Positions 17,836 through 28,253 of a DNA stretch of 64,000 nt are shown here, piece after piece. The notes under the pieces are model-generated. The model was given only the letters and a program-made list of their open reading frames with translations. It ran no database searches and was not told the DNA's origin. Position 1 is the stretch's first letter, and each line of letters begins with the position of its first letter. This DNA comes from Kytococcus sedentarius DSM 20547 (GTDB lineage Bacteria; Actinomycetota; Actinomycetes; Actinomycetales; Dermatophilaceae). Position numbers and translations under genes: made by a program. Where the stretch lies: NCBI RefSeq assembly GCF_000023925.1, contig NC_013169.1, positions 2,232,001-2,296,000 of the forward strand, read 5' to 3'.

Positions 17836-18423
17836 TCAGGCCTCCGTCAGCCGCACCAGCACCACGCGGTTCTCCCCCGCGCGCACCCGGAGGCCCGGCC
17901 CCGGCAGCTCCACCCCCTCGGGCGAGGCCCCACCCGGCACCCACACCCGCAGGTGCCCCACCGGCCTCGCGGACCCGTGGCTCCCGGTGCCCCCGTCCAC
18001 CACGGTGAACCCACCGGCCCCATCGCGCTCCAGCACCACCCAGCCCCGTGTCGTGTCCCCCACAGGCCGATGGGGTGAGCGCACCACATCGAGCAGGTGC
18101 GGGAGCTCGAGGCCGGGCAGGCCGTCCACGCGACGGTCCAGGCACCGTTCGTCCTTGCGCTTGGGCAGGCGCTGCCCGGTCGCCATCAGTGCCCGCACCA
18201 GCTCCCGGCCGGGCGTCGGCACGGCGCCGGCGGCCACGCACGCGGCGTGCAGGTCCTCCGGCACGTCGTGGTGGTCACCGTCGAAGAAGCGCCGGTCCAG
18301 CCCCACCCGTGCGGCGAACTCCTGCAGCTCCCCCACGGCGTCGCGCCAGGAAAGGTCGCTGACCAGGTGGCTGAAGCGGGTGCCGTGGGCGGGCCACACC
18401 GGGGCGTCGATGCGGAGCGTCAT
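17836..18423 (-). CDS. DUF4031 domain protein
   Basis: 195 residues. The N-terminal 90 residues (IDAPVWPAHGTRFSHLVSD, then FFDGDHHDVPEDLHAACVAAGA and ELVRALMATGQRLPKRKDE) match the actinobacterial DUF4031 domain. The C-terminal half is a separate region of beta-strand character (GWVVLERDGAGGFTVVDGG) of unknown role. CAGACT 6 nt before the ATG suggests leaderless transcription. No function is established. It ends 24 bp from the convergent HD-domain gene. Confidence 0.7.
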   Translation of the reverse strand: MTLRIDAPVWPAHGTRFSHLVSDLSWRDAVGELQEFAARVGLDRRFFDGDHHDVPEDLHAACVAAGAVPTPGRELVRALMATGQRLPKRKDERCLDRRVDGLPGLELPHLLDVVRSPHRPVGDTTRGWVVLERDGAGGFTVVDGGTGSHGSARPVGHLRVWVPGGASPEGVELPGPGLRVRAGENRVVLVRLTEA

Positions 18424-18449
18424 CCCCGCAGTCTGCCCCGGCGCAGCGA

Positions 18450-18479
18450 GGCGGGGCCCACCCGGGAGGAGGCCCCGCC
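18450..18479 (-). terminator. Terminator after rpmE2
   Basis: A perfect 9-bp stem (18450-18458 GGCGGGGCC with 18471-18479) with a 12-nt loop lies 43 bp past the rpmE2 stop on the reverse strand. Confidence 0.65.
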
Positions 18480-18522
18480 GTGGAGCGGGCCGAGAGTCAG
18501 GCCCCGCCGTCGAGCGCGCCGC

Positions 18523-18771
18523 TCACCGGCGGCCCCCGTACGGCTGGCGGAAGCGCTCCACGCGGCCGGCGGTGTCCATGGCCCGCTGGCGCCCGGTGTA
18601 GAAGGGGTGGCTGGCGCTGGAGACCTCGACGTCGACCACGGGGTAGACGTTGCCGTCCTCCCACTCGATGGTGCGGCTCGGCGTGGTGGTCGAACGCGTC
18701 AGGAACGCGAACCCCGCATCGGCGTCACGGAACACGACCGGGTGGTCGTCGGGGTGGATGTCCTTCTTCAT
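18523..18771 (-). CDS. rpmE2: 50S ribosomal protein L31 type B (zinc-independent)
   Basis: 82 residues with AGGAGG 5 nt before the ATG. It starts [20 protein letters not shown] and contains [21 protein letters not shown], the L31 type B pattern. It has no Cys, so it is the zinc-free paralogue that replaces CxxC-type L31 under zinc starvation. It is the only intact gene of a reverse-strand cluster whose first two members, rpmG and rpsN, are broken. Zur control is inferred from the box at 19169-19183. Confidence 0.92.
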   Translation of the reverse strand: MKKDIHPDDHPVVFRDADAGFAFLTRSTTTPSRTIEWEDGNVYPVVDVEVSSASHPFYTGRQRAMDTAGRVERFRQPYGGRR

Positions 18772-18808
18772 GGAACCTCCTGGGTACTCGGAACGGATGG
18801 GGAGTGGC

Positions 18809-18985
18809 TCACCACGCGCTCTTGGTCACGCCCGGCAGCTCGCCGCGGTGCGCCATCTCGCGCAGCCGGATGCGGGAGAGCCCGAACGCGCGATGGAAGG
18901 CGCGGGGGCGACCGTCCACGACGTCGCGGTTGCGCAGGCGGGTGGGGGTGGCGTCGCGCGGCAGCTTCTTCGAGGTCTTGGCCGT
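18809..18985 (-). pseudogene. rpsN: Remnant of 30S ribosomal protein S14 (zinc-independent type), N-terminal half deleted
   Basis: The frame ending at 18809 encodes [20 protein letters not shown] and then [20 protein letters not shown] plus VTKSAW, the C-terminal half of the about 101-residue zinc-free S14. In the same frame it is preceded by AKTSK, which is the S14 N-terminus, but joined directly to it: about 43 internal codons are missing. The codon where ATG should stand reads ACG (18983-18985), although the overlap with the rpmG stop is preserved (TGACG instead of TGATG). Loss of the start and of the N-terminal half means no functional S14 is made here. A single sequencing error cannot explain the deletion. 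Confidence 0.85.
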
Positions 18986-19148
18986 CAGCGGGCCTCCCGG
19001 AAGAGGACGTGCTGGCAGACCACGGGGTCGAACCGACGCAGCTCCAGCCGGTCCGGGCTGTTCCGGCGGTCTTCTCGGTGATGTACGCGTAGCCCGTTCC
19101 CGCCGTGGAACGGAGCTGGACCTTGATGCGGATGTCCTGTCGTGCCAT
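18985..19148 (-). pseudogene. rpmG: 50S ribosomal protein L33 (zinc-independent), frameshifted
   Basis: From ATG at 19148 the frame gives [20 protein letters not shown] plus AYITEK, then leaves the L33 sequence. The rest, [17 protein letters not shown] and [10 protein letters not shown], lies in the -1-nt frame to the stop at 18985. The junction near 19070 reads AAGACC where AAGAACC is expected, so one A is missing. With it restored the protein would be 54 residues, the family length. It lacks the CxxC pairs of zinc-binding L33. A sequencing error could explain this gene alone, but the adjacent rpsN is also broken. Confidence 0.85.
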
Positions 19149-19168
19149 GCGCAACAGTCAACGCTAAT

Positions 19169-19183
19169 TGATAACGATTCGCA
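19169..19183. promoter_or_regulatory. Zur-box-like operator upstream of zinc-free ribosomal genes
   Basis: TGATAACGATTCGCA resembles the actinobacterial Zur consensus of the TGAnAATnATTnTCA type and lies 20 bp before the rpmG start in an AT-rich patch that stands out from its surroundings. On the reverse strand it overlaps a TATCAA -10 candidate. Established knowledge: Zur represses such zinc-independent ribosomal paralogues when zinc is plentiful. The match is imperfect, and assignment leans on context. Confidence 0.6.
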
Positions 19184-19329
19184 TTCCTGCTTGCGTTCAG
19201 GGCCCCCCCGTGCTTTCCTGACCGACCCCCTCGGATCGGCTCACCGCCGATGGCTGCGCCGTCCCGAGCCTCATCCGGCCCACCGGAGAGACCACTCCAC
19301 ACCCCCCGGACCGGCCCCGAGAGGACACC

Positions 19330-21417
19330 ATGGACTCCACCCCCACTCCCGACCCCGAGCTCGTCGCCGAACGCGCCCATCTGGCGGCGGCGCGCGCCGC
19401 GATGGGGCGGATGCGGCAGCGGACCCTGGCCCTGACCGCCCAGGGCGCCGACGCGCAGACTGCCGAGTACCTCAAGGCAACCTTCCATCGCCGCGCCATC
19501 GCGCTGACCGACGACCCACACACGACGCTCTTCTTCGGCCGCATCGACCTGGCCCCCGGCCACGGCACCGACCCGCTGGCCCACGCCGCCGAGACTTGGC
19601 ACCTGGGGCGGCGGCACGTCACCGACGAGGAGGGCGACCCGCTCGTCATCGACTGGCGCGCCGAGGTCGCCACCGCCTACTACCGCGCGTCGACCACCGA
19701 CCCGATGGGGGTGAGCCTGCGCCGCCGCTTCGGCGTGGAGGGGGGCCAGCTGACCGGGTACGAGGACGAGGCCCTGCTGACCAGCGACGCGGACGGGGAC
19801 GCCGCGGGCCAGGACACCGCATCGGAGCTGCTGGCCCGGGAGATCGAGCGCTCGCGCACCGGGCCCATGCGCGACATCGTCTCGACGATCCAGCCCGAGC
19901 AGGACGTCATCGTCCGCGCCGATGCCGCCACCACCGTGTGCGTCCAGGGGGCGCCGGGCACGGGCAAGACCGCTGTCGGCCTGCACCGCGTGGCCTGGCT
20001 GTTGTACGCCCACTCCGCCCGGATGGCGCGCGGCGGCGCCCTGGTCATCGGGCCCAACCGGGCCTTCCTGGAGCACGTGGGGCAGGTGCTGCCGGCCCTG
20101 GGCGAGGTGGAGGTGGGGCACACCACCATCGAGGAGCTGCTGGAGATCGTGCCGACCGGGCAGGAGCCGGCGGAGGTCTCGACACTCAAGGGCGACGCGC
20201 GCATGGCCGAGGTGGTGCACCGGGCGATCTGGGGCCACATCGCCGAGCCGACCGAGCCGCTCGTGGTGCCGCGCGGGTCGCGGCGGTGGCGCGTGCCCGC
20301 GTACGAGGTGCGCGAGCTGCTCGAGGAGCTGTGCACGCGAGGGGTGCGGTACTCCGCGGCCCGGGAGATGCTCGCGCGCCGCCTGGCCCACCGGGTGCTC
20401 GTGCAGATGGAGGCCGCCGGTGACTCCCCCGACGACCGGGTGGCCGACGCGGTGGCGCGCTCGACGCCGGTGAAGGCGTCGGTGAGGTCGCTCTGGCCGG
20501 TGCTCGACCCGGCCCGCGTGGTCTTCGAGCTGCTCTCGGACCCCGCCGTGCTGGCCCGGGCCGCCGAGGGCGTCCTGACCGCCGAGGAGCAGGCGCTGCT
20601 GCTGTGGGAGACGGCGCCCCGCAGCCCCCGGTCCGCCCGGTGGACGATCGCCGACATCGCGCTGCTGGACGAGGCCCGCGACGCGGTGGAGCGCACCGCC
20701 AGCCACGCGCACGTGGTGCTCGACGAGGCGCAGGACCTCTCCCCCATGCAGCTGCGGGCGGTGGGGCGCCGGGCCAGCACCGGGGCACTCACGGTGCTCG
20801 GTGACATCGCGCAGGGCACCACGCCGTGGGCCACCGCCTCGTGGGACGAGACGCTGCACCACCTGGGGGCCGAGGGGTCTCACGTGGAGGAGCTGGTGCG
20901 CGGCTTCCGCGTGCCGGCGGCGGTGATCGAGCTCGCCGCGCGCCTGCTGCCGCACATCGCGAACGGGCTCCGTGCGCCGGAGGCGGTGCGCTCGAATCGT
21001 GGCGACCTCGCGTTCACGGCGGTGGAGGGTGGCGGCGACGAGGCGGGCGGCGCGCCGGGCGAGGCGCTGCTGGACGCCGTCCGTGGGGCCGCCGGGCGGG
21101 CGCTGGCGCGCGAGGGGACCGTCGGCGTCATCGTGCCCGGGGCCTGGACCGATGCGGTGACGGCCGCCCTCGAAGGGGTCGAGGGCGGCACGGCCCTGGA
21201 CGACGCGGCGCCGGCGCGCTGCACCGTGCTGCCGGCCGGCACGGCCAAGGGCCTGGAGTTCGACCGCGTCGTCGTGGTGGAACCGGCCCGCGTGGTGGCC
21301 GATGAGCCGGACCACCGCACCGGGTTGCGCCGCCTCTACGTGGTGCTCACGCGCGCGGTGAGCGGGCTCGAGGTGGTGCACGCCGCGCCGCTGCCCCCGG
21401 AGCTCGGCGAGGGCTGA
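19330..21417 (+). CDS. HelD-like UvrD/SF1 ATPase
   Basis: 695 residues; ATG follows GAGAGGA. A long N-terminal coiled-coil-prone arm (ERAHLAAARAAMGRMRQRTL) precedes FFGRIDL and VIDWRAEVATAYYRA, features of HelD proteins that bind RNA polymerase rather than DNA helicases of the UvrD/PcrA type. Motor motifs: Walker A GAPGTGKTAV near 213, Walker B VVLDEAQDLSPMQ, GDIAQGTTPW, motif IV VRGFRVPAAV, motif V GTAKGLEFDRVVV and motif VI RLYVVLTRA. Established knowledge: HelD frees stalled RNA polymerase, and some actinobacterial relatives protect it from rifamycins. The gene is divergent from the zinc-free ribosomal cluster across 181 bp. Confidence 0.8.
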   Translation: MDSTPTPDPELVAERAHLAAARAAMGRMRQRTLALTAQGADAQTAEYLKATFHRRAIALTDDPHTTLFFGRIDLAPGHGTDPLAHAAETWHLGRRHVTDEEGDPLVIDWRAEVATAYYRASTTDPMGVSLRRRFGVEGGQLTGYEDEALLTSDADGDAAGQDTASELLAREIERSRTGPMRDIVSTIQPEQDVIVRADAATTVCVQGAPGTGKTAVGLHRVAWLLYAHSARMARGGALVIGPNRAFLEHVGQVLPALGEVEVGHTTIEELLEIVPTGQEPAEVSTLKGDARMAEVVHRAIWGHIAEPTEPLVVPRGSRRWRVPAYEVRELLEELCTRGVRYSAAREMLARRLAHRVLVQMEAAGDSPDDRVADAVARSTPVKASVRSLWPVLDPARVVFELLSDPAVLARAAEGVLTAEEQALLLWETAPRSPRSARWTIADIALLDEARDAVERTASHAHVVLDEAQDLSPMQLRAVGRRASTGALTVLGDIAQGTTPWATASWDETLHHLGAEGSHVEELVRGFRVPAAVIELAARLLPHIANGLRAPEAVRSNRGDLAFTAVEGGGDEAGGAPGEALLDAVRGAAGRALAREGTVGVIVPGAWTDAVTAALEGVEGGTALDDAAPARCTVLPAGTAKGLEFDRVVVVEPARVVADEPDHRTGLRRLYVVLTRAVSGLEVVHAAPLPPELGEG

Positions 21418-21903
21418 GGGCGAGCACGTGGACACCGGACGGGGACTCCGTGACCTTGCTGGTCAGCGTCACCGCGCTGCCCGACCGGCTCGCGCTCAGC
21501 GCGTTCCTGGAGCCAAGCTTCACCGTCATCGTGCGCGTGTTCTGGGTAAGGGTGTTGAAGCGGCTGTCGTAGGCGCCCCCCCCGGGCGGACCTTCCAGGT
21601 GCCGATGGGCGTCATGAAGTCGTACACGTCGAAGGTCTGCCGCGTGTCGTACTGGGCGTCGCCACCGATGACCAGGAAGAACTCCTGGATGCCCTTGGTC
21701 GGGTGCACGGCATCCCAGCTGCCCGAACCCGAGCCGGTGGTGCAGGCACCGGAGAAGCTCACCGGGTACTCCCGGAACTCCCGGTCGACGACGATCTTGC
21801 TGGGGGTGGTGATGGTGCACGAACCCGCGGCCACGGAGGGCGCGGCGGTGGGGACGGTGCTGACGCCCACGAGGGCAGCCACGACGAGTGCGACTCGACG
21901 CAT
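21347..21903 (-). pseudogene. Secreted protein gene, frameshifted at a C8/G8 run and 3'-truncated
   Basis: ATG at 21903 starts a signal peptide (MRRVALVVAALVGVSTVPTA, then APSVAA) and a beta-rich domain (SCTITTPSKIVVDREFREYP, WDAVHPTKGIQEFF). At the homopolymer 21577-21584 the frame reads into a short tail ending at 21526. In the next frame the protein clearly continues (GGAYDSRFNTLTQNTRTMTV, KLGSRNALSASRSGSAVTLT, SKVT). Beyond that, the reading becomes the antisense of the HelD gene's 3' end and looks non-native, so the original C-terminus is probably lost. The intact protein would be a secreted Ig-like or calyx-type protein of unknown role. No homologue name is certain. Confidence 0.65.
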
Positions 21904-22057
21904 GGGTGATTTCTCCGTGGGGAAGCCGGGCAGCTCAGCCGTCCCGGACGACGCGGGAACCACACGCTGCGGGACCCGTCACGCGGAAAGGTAGACCACC
22001 CCGCCGACAACCACTGCATCACCTGCACCGCAGAGGGATTGGACCTAGCCCACATGC

Positions 22058-22095
22058 CGACGGGCGGCCCCTCCCACAGGAGGGACCGCCCGTCG
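22058..22095 (-). terminator. Terminator after groEL
   Basis: A 17-bp stem (22058-22074 with 22079-22095) with one G-U pair and a 4-nt loop begins 46 bp past the groEL stop on the reverse strand. Confidence 0.8.
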
Positions 22096-22140
22096 TGGTG
22101 CGCGGGCACGGACCGTGGTGGTCCGGCCCGGTGGCTGGGA

Positions 22141-24894
<2,754 letters not shown>

Positions 24895-24898
<4 letters not shown>

Positions 24899-25581
24899 CC
24901 GCCGTGGGCGCCCTGTTCGGCGACGAGACCCTCCCCCGCCCCGCGCAGGAGGTGGCGCCCGGCTGCCACTGGGTGCCCGGATGGCTCGATGCGGGGCAGC
25001 AGGCCTGGGTGGTGCGGCAGTACCGCCGCTGGGCGGCCGGGCCCGTCCCGGCGCACCGACCGGCCGTGCGCGGCGGGCGGATGAGCGTGACGATGGTCCC
25101 CTTCGGGTGGGTGTGGACCTCCGCCGGCTACGCACGGACCGGTGAGCAGGACGCGGCCCCGCTGCCGGTGCCGGACTGGATGGTGCGCCTCTACCGCCGG
25201 GCGGTGGTCGCCACCGGCTTCGACGGATGGGCCGAGGCCGCGCCCGACGTCGCCCTGGTGAACCACTACCGGCCCGATGCCTCGATGGGGATGCACCGCG
25301 ACGCCGACGAGCTCACCGAGGCACCGGTCGTCTCGCTGTCGGTGGGTGACGCGTGCACCTTCCGCTTCGGCAGTACCGAGACCCGCACGCGGCCGTGGAC
25401 CGACATCCGGCTGGAGAGCGGTGACCTGGTGGTCTTCGGGGGCCCCGCACGGCGCGCCTTCCACGGGGTGCCGCGGATCCACCCGGGCACCGCCGGGCCG
25501 CAGGTGGCGGCCGCGCAGGCCGAGGCGGAGCTGCCCGGGCGGCTGAACATCACCCTGCGCGTCACGGGGCTCCAGCGATGA
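24895..25581 (+). CDS. alkB: AlkB-type 2-oxoglutarate/Fe(II) dioxygenase
   Basis: 228 residues from GTG at 24895, overlapping the HAD stop. It oxidatively removes methyl groups from 1-methyladenine and 3-methylcytosine in nucleic acid. Iron ligands are visible as His134 and Asp136 (MGMHRDADE) and His190 (RAFHGVPRI); NITLRVT supplies the Arg that binds 2-oxoglutarate. YRPDASMGMHRD and SLSVGDACTFRFG are typical of bacterial AlkB. Its stop overlaps tag (ATGA), so repair of different alkyl lesions is co-expressed. Confidence 0.9.
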
Positions 25582-26255
25582 GCGGCGGGGGCGTCACCGC
25601 ATCGGGGCGGGATGCGGGGCAGGGCACCGCGGGCGAGGGGGCGGCACCGGGGTTGCCGGCGGGCTCCGAGGTGGTGGTGGGCGCCGACGGGCTGGCGCGC
25701 ACTCCGTGGGGCGACTCCAGCGACCTGATGCGCCACTACTACGACACCGAGTGGGGCCTGCCGGTCCGGGACGAGGCCGGGCTGTTCGAGCGGCTGACGC
25801 TGGAGGCCTTCCAGTCCGGGCTCTCGTGGGCGACCATCCTGCGCAAACGGCCGGCCTTCCGGGAGGCCTTCGCCGGGTTCGGCCCCGATGCCGTGGCGGC
25901 CTTCGGCGAGGGGGACGTCGAGCGTCTGATGGCCGACGCCCGCATCGTGCGCAACCGGCGCAAGGTCGAGGCGGCGGTGACCAATGCCCGGGCCACCGTG
26001 GCCCTGCGCGAGGGCGGCGGCCTGGCGGACTTCGTGTGGTCCTTCCGGCCCGCCGAGACGCCGCGGCCGCTGCGCGTGGCCGAGGTGCCCACGCAGTCCG
26101 CGGAGTCGGTGGCGCTGTCGAAGGCGCTCAAGCAGCGCGGCTTCGCCTTCGTGGGGCCCACGACGATGTACGCGCTGATGGAGGCCATCGGGATGGTGGA
26201 CACCCACCTGGTGGGCTCGCACCGCCGCGGCACCAGCGGGGTCTGGCCGGACTGA
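25578..26255 (+). CDS. tag: 3-methyladenine DNA glycosylase I, zinc-ligand-poor variant
   Basis: 225 residues. The fold signature is clear: YYDTEWGLPVRDEAGLFERL, EAFQSGLSWATILRKRPAFR, and KQRGFAFVGPTTMYALMEAIGMVDTH. There is an N-terminal extension of about 38 Gly/Ala-rich residues. In E. coli Tag the ends are tied by a zinc snap of Cys4, His17, His175 and Cys179. By position these are Thr42, Tyr55, His210 and Ser214 here, so three of four ligands are gone. The catalytic Glu (DTEWG region) and aromatic pocket look intact. It is translationally coupled to alkB. Confidence 0.88.
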   Translation: MSGGGVTASGRDAGQGTAGEGAAPGLPAGSEVVVGADGLARTPWGDSSDLMRHYYDTEWGLPVRDEAGLFERLTLEAFQSGLSWATILRKRPAFREAFAGFGPDAVAAFGEGDVERLMADARIVRNRRKVEAAVTNARATVALREGGGLADFVWSFRPAETPRPLRVAEVPTQSAESVALSKALKQRGFAFVGPTTMYALMEAIGMVDTHLVGSHRRGTSGVWPD

Positions 26256-26267
26256 CGGGTGCCGGGC

Positions 26268-27161
26268 TCAGCGCGGGGGGCGTTCCCGCTCGGCGACCTG
26301 CCGCATCGCGCGGGCGAGGCGCTCGAGCTCCACCTGGCGTTCGGCGTCGCGGGTCTCCCGGCGGGTGCGTTGCCGGCGCAGCTCGGTGGCCGCGAGCGCC
26401 AGACCGACCACGATGGCACCGATGAGCCGGCCGTTGTCCTGCAGGAAGTCGATCACTGGGCGGATGGGGTCGAACAGCCACGAGAGGTCCGGCCACGGGA
26501 TGCGGGGCAAGCTGGGGAGGTCAGGCAGGTCGGGCCAGGGGATGCGCGGCAGGCGGGGCAGGTCCGGCATCGGGATGGCCGGCAGGTCCGGCATCGGCAC
26601 GCTGGGGAGGGTAAGGCCGAGGAGGCCCAGCAGCCGCCGCAGCAGGGCGAGCACCGGTTCCACCAGCAGGAGCAGCAGCGGTACCAGGAGCCAGCCCAGC
26701 CGCATCACGAGGTGACGCAGCGCCGCGACGCGGGGGCGGCGTTCGCGCAGGCGCTGGAAGCGTTCGCCGGCGCTGCCGGCCGGCGGGTCCAGGGCGAGGC
26801 AGCGTTCGCGGGACAGTGCACCCTGGGGCAGCAGGTCCATGTCGTAGGCCTTGCCGCGGGAGTGGCGCACCTCCAGCGTGACGCCGCCCCCGAAGCCCAG
26901 CGGCCCGCGCTCCGAGCCGCTCCACCCGGCGTTGGTCAGGGCCCCGGTGGGCGCGGAGACCCGTACCGTCCCGTCATTGCTCGCGCGGCCGACCGCCGTG
27001 CCGTCGACGACGAGCCAGGCGGTCTTCTCCGGCCACCCCTTGGCGAACCGCCCCTCGATGCGGTGACCCTGCACCGTCGTGGTCCACACCTCGGCGGCGG
27101 CGTACGTGGTCTGCGCGGCCTCGACGTCGGTCCCCGCGCCCCCGTGGTCCTGCTCCCCCAT
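26268..27161 (-). CDS. Hypothetical membrane protein with Pro-Asp-Leu repeats
   Basis: 297 residues with no recognised family. Residues 1-130 look like a beta-rich soluble domain (VWTTTVQGHRIEGRF, WPEKTAWLVVDG, GFGGGVTLEVRHSRGKAYDM). A hydrophobic stretch near 155-180 is followed by six or so copies of a PxxPxPDLP motif (PMPDLPAIPMPDLP, RIPWPDLP, RIPWPDLS), a second hydrophobic helix (LIGAIVVGLALAATE) and a basic, helical C-terminus with a run of Arg/Glu. It probably spans the membrane. It is followed upstream by the DUF3263 gene on the same strand (68 bp gap). Function unknown. Confidence 0.6.
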   Translation of the reverse strand: MGEQDHGGAGTDVEAAQTTYAAAEVWTTTVQGHRIEGRFAKGWPEKTAWLVVDGTAVGRASNDGTVRVSAPTGALTNAGWSGSERGPLGFGGGVTLEVRHSRGKAYDMDLLPQGALSRERCLALDPPAGSAGERFQRLRERRPRVAALRHLVMRLGWLLVPLLLLLVEPVLALLRRLLGLLGLTLPSVPMPDLPAIPMPDLPRLPRIPWPDLPDLPSLPRIPWPDLSWLFDPIRPVIDFLQDNGRLIGAIVVGLALAATELRRQRTRRETRDAERQVELERLARAMRQVAERERPPR

Positions 27162-27229
27162 CGAACTCTCCCCTCAGCGTGCGTGGTGCGTCCCCGGTCC
27201 GGGTGCGGGCGGCCCCGCCGGCCGACCGC

Positions 27230-27529
27230 TCACTGCGTGTGCGTGCGGTTCCGCGCCGCCAGCCGCGTGGTGTGGCGGGCGTCGCGCTGGCGGCGCAGGC
27301 GCTTGACCAGCAGCGGGTCGGCGGCGAGCGCGGCCTCGGAGTCCAGCAGCTGGTTCAGGCGTTGGTGGTACTGGGTGGTGGTCATGCCGAACAGCTCGCG
27401 GATCTCCTGCTCCTTGGCCCCGGCGTACCGCCACGACTGCCGCTCGAAGGTGAGGATCTCGCGGTCGCGCGCCGACAGGCCCCCTGCCTGCGCGTCGGCG
27501 GCCCCCGCGGTCTGCTCAGCTGCTCCCAT
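27230..27529 (-). CDS. DUF3263 protein, HTH-like
   Basis: 99 residues. The core LSARDREILTFERQSWRYAG, KEQEIRELFGMTTTQYHQRL and DPLLVKRLRRQRD is the actinobacterial DUF3263 pattern: a short helix-turn-helix-like sequence resembling sigma-factor region 4 folds. It has a Gly/Ala N-terminus and a basic tail. TACCAT 7 nt before the ATG suggests a leaderless mRNA. A DNA- or RNA polymerase-associated role is plausible but unproven. Confidence 0.8.
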   Translation of the reverse strand: MGAAEQTAGAADAQAGGLSARDREILTFERQSWRYAGAKEQEIRELFGMTTTQYHQRLNQLLDSEAALAADPLLVKRLRRQRDARHTTRLAARNRTHTQ

Positions 27530-27614
27530 GCGGGCGATGGTACGGGGGAATCACAGCCGTGTCATTCCGCCGTTGCCCGTTCTTCTCCGACGCAGCCCGT
27601 GCGTTCCCGCACCC

Positions 27615-27947
27615 TTACACCAGCCCGTCAACGACCCACCGCCGCACCGCCTCCAGACAGGTAGCGTCCACCACACCGGAGCGGTGCACGAACCGGTCCC
27701 GACTCACGGTGGTCAACTGCTCGGACATCGCGAAGGAGTGCTCCGGCAACCCCGGAGCACCGGTGAGCGGCACGTGGTTGGGCCATCCGCGGTCAGTGGT
27801 GGTCACAGGCACGACGCCGGCCAGTGTGGTCACCGTGGCCAGGTACTCCTCGCCGCTCACCACCACGGCGGGACGACGCCCGGCCTGCTCCCGCCCCACC
27901 GTCCGAGCAGGCTCGAGCCACCAGACGTCCCCCGGGTGGACGGTCAT
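27615..27947 (-). CDS. MazF/PemK-type endoribonuclease toxin
   Basis: 110 residues. PGDVWWLEPARTVGREQAGR and RPAVVVSGEEYLATVTTLAG match the PemK/MazF barrel, followed by VVPVTTTDRGWPNHVPL and SFAMSEQLTTVSRDRFV. Family knowledge: such toxins cut mRNA at short motifs, with a conserved Arg and Thr/Ser in the active site (RP and EQLTTVS here). Start ATG at 27947 overlaps the antitoxin stop as ATGA, so synthesis is coupled with the antitoxin made first. Confidence 0.88.
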   Translation of the reverse strand: MTVHPGDVWWLEPARTVGREQAGRRPAVVVSGEEYLATVTTLAGVVPVTTTDRGWPNHVPLTGAPGLPEHSFAMSEQLTTVSRDRFVHRSGVVDATCLEAVRRWVVDGLV

Positions 27948-28165
27948 TCCCCCGTGTCCGCCTGCCACTCCTCGGCCTCGACCCGGTAGGCGGCGTCCGG
28001 GGGACTCGCGGCCATCGCCTCGCGCACCGCGGCGAAGCGGGCGCGGCGGTCCTCCTCGTCGAGCAGCGCGGCGATGTGGGCACCCATCGACTGCCCGCGT
28101 GCCGCAGCCGCGGTGCGCAACCGGTCGCGCAGATCGTGGTCGACCTTGATGGTGGTGAGGCTCAT
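27944..28165 (-). CDS. Ribbon-helix-helix antitoxin partner of MazF-like toxin
   Basis: 73 residues. The N-terminus MSLTTIKVDHDLRDRLRTAA plus AARGQSMGAHIAALLDEED is a ribbon-helix-helix DNA-binding pattern, and the acidic C-terminus (DAAYRVEAEEWQADTGE) fits toxin wrapping. CATACT lies 6 nt before the ATG, and a perfect inverted repeat covers both, which suggests leaderless transcription and tight autorepression. Confidence 0.82.
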   Translation of the reverse strand: MSLTTIKVDHDLRDRLRTAAAARGQSMGAHIAALLDEEDRRARFAAVREAMAASPPDAAYRVEAEEWQADTGE

Positions 28166-28178
28166 ACCACAAGTATGA
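28162..28178. promoter_or_regulatory. Autoregulatory operator of the toxin-antitoxin pair
   Basis: TCATAC, 5 nt, GTATGA: a perfect 6-bp inverted repeat that includes the antitoxin start codon and the -10-like CATACT. Binding of the RHH antitoxin here would block transcription start. The inference is from position and symmetry. Confidence 0.6.
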
Positions 28179-28253
28179 CGCTCAGGGGCGACGCTGGGCA
28201 ACCCCGCCCCACCACGCCCCGCCACCCTGACGCGGGCGACGTACCGTGGCCGC

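Noticed and set aside
18985-19154. Programmed frameshift in rpmG
   Set aside because: No slippery heptamer at the junction, the missing base lies in AAGAACC, and the following rpsN is independently broken. Mutation or sequencing error is simpler.
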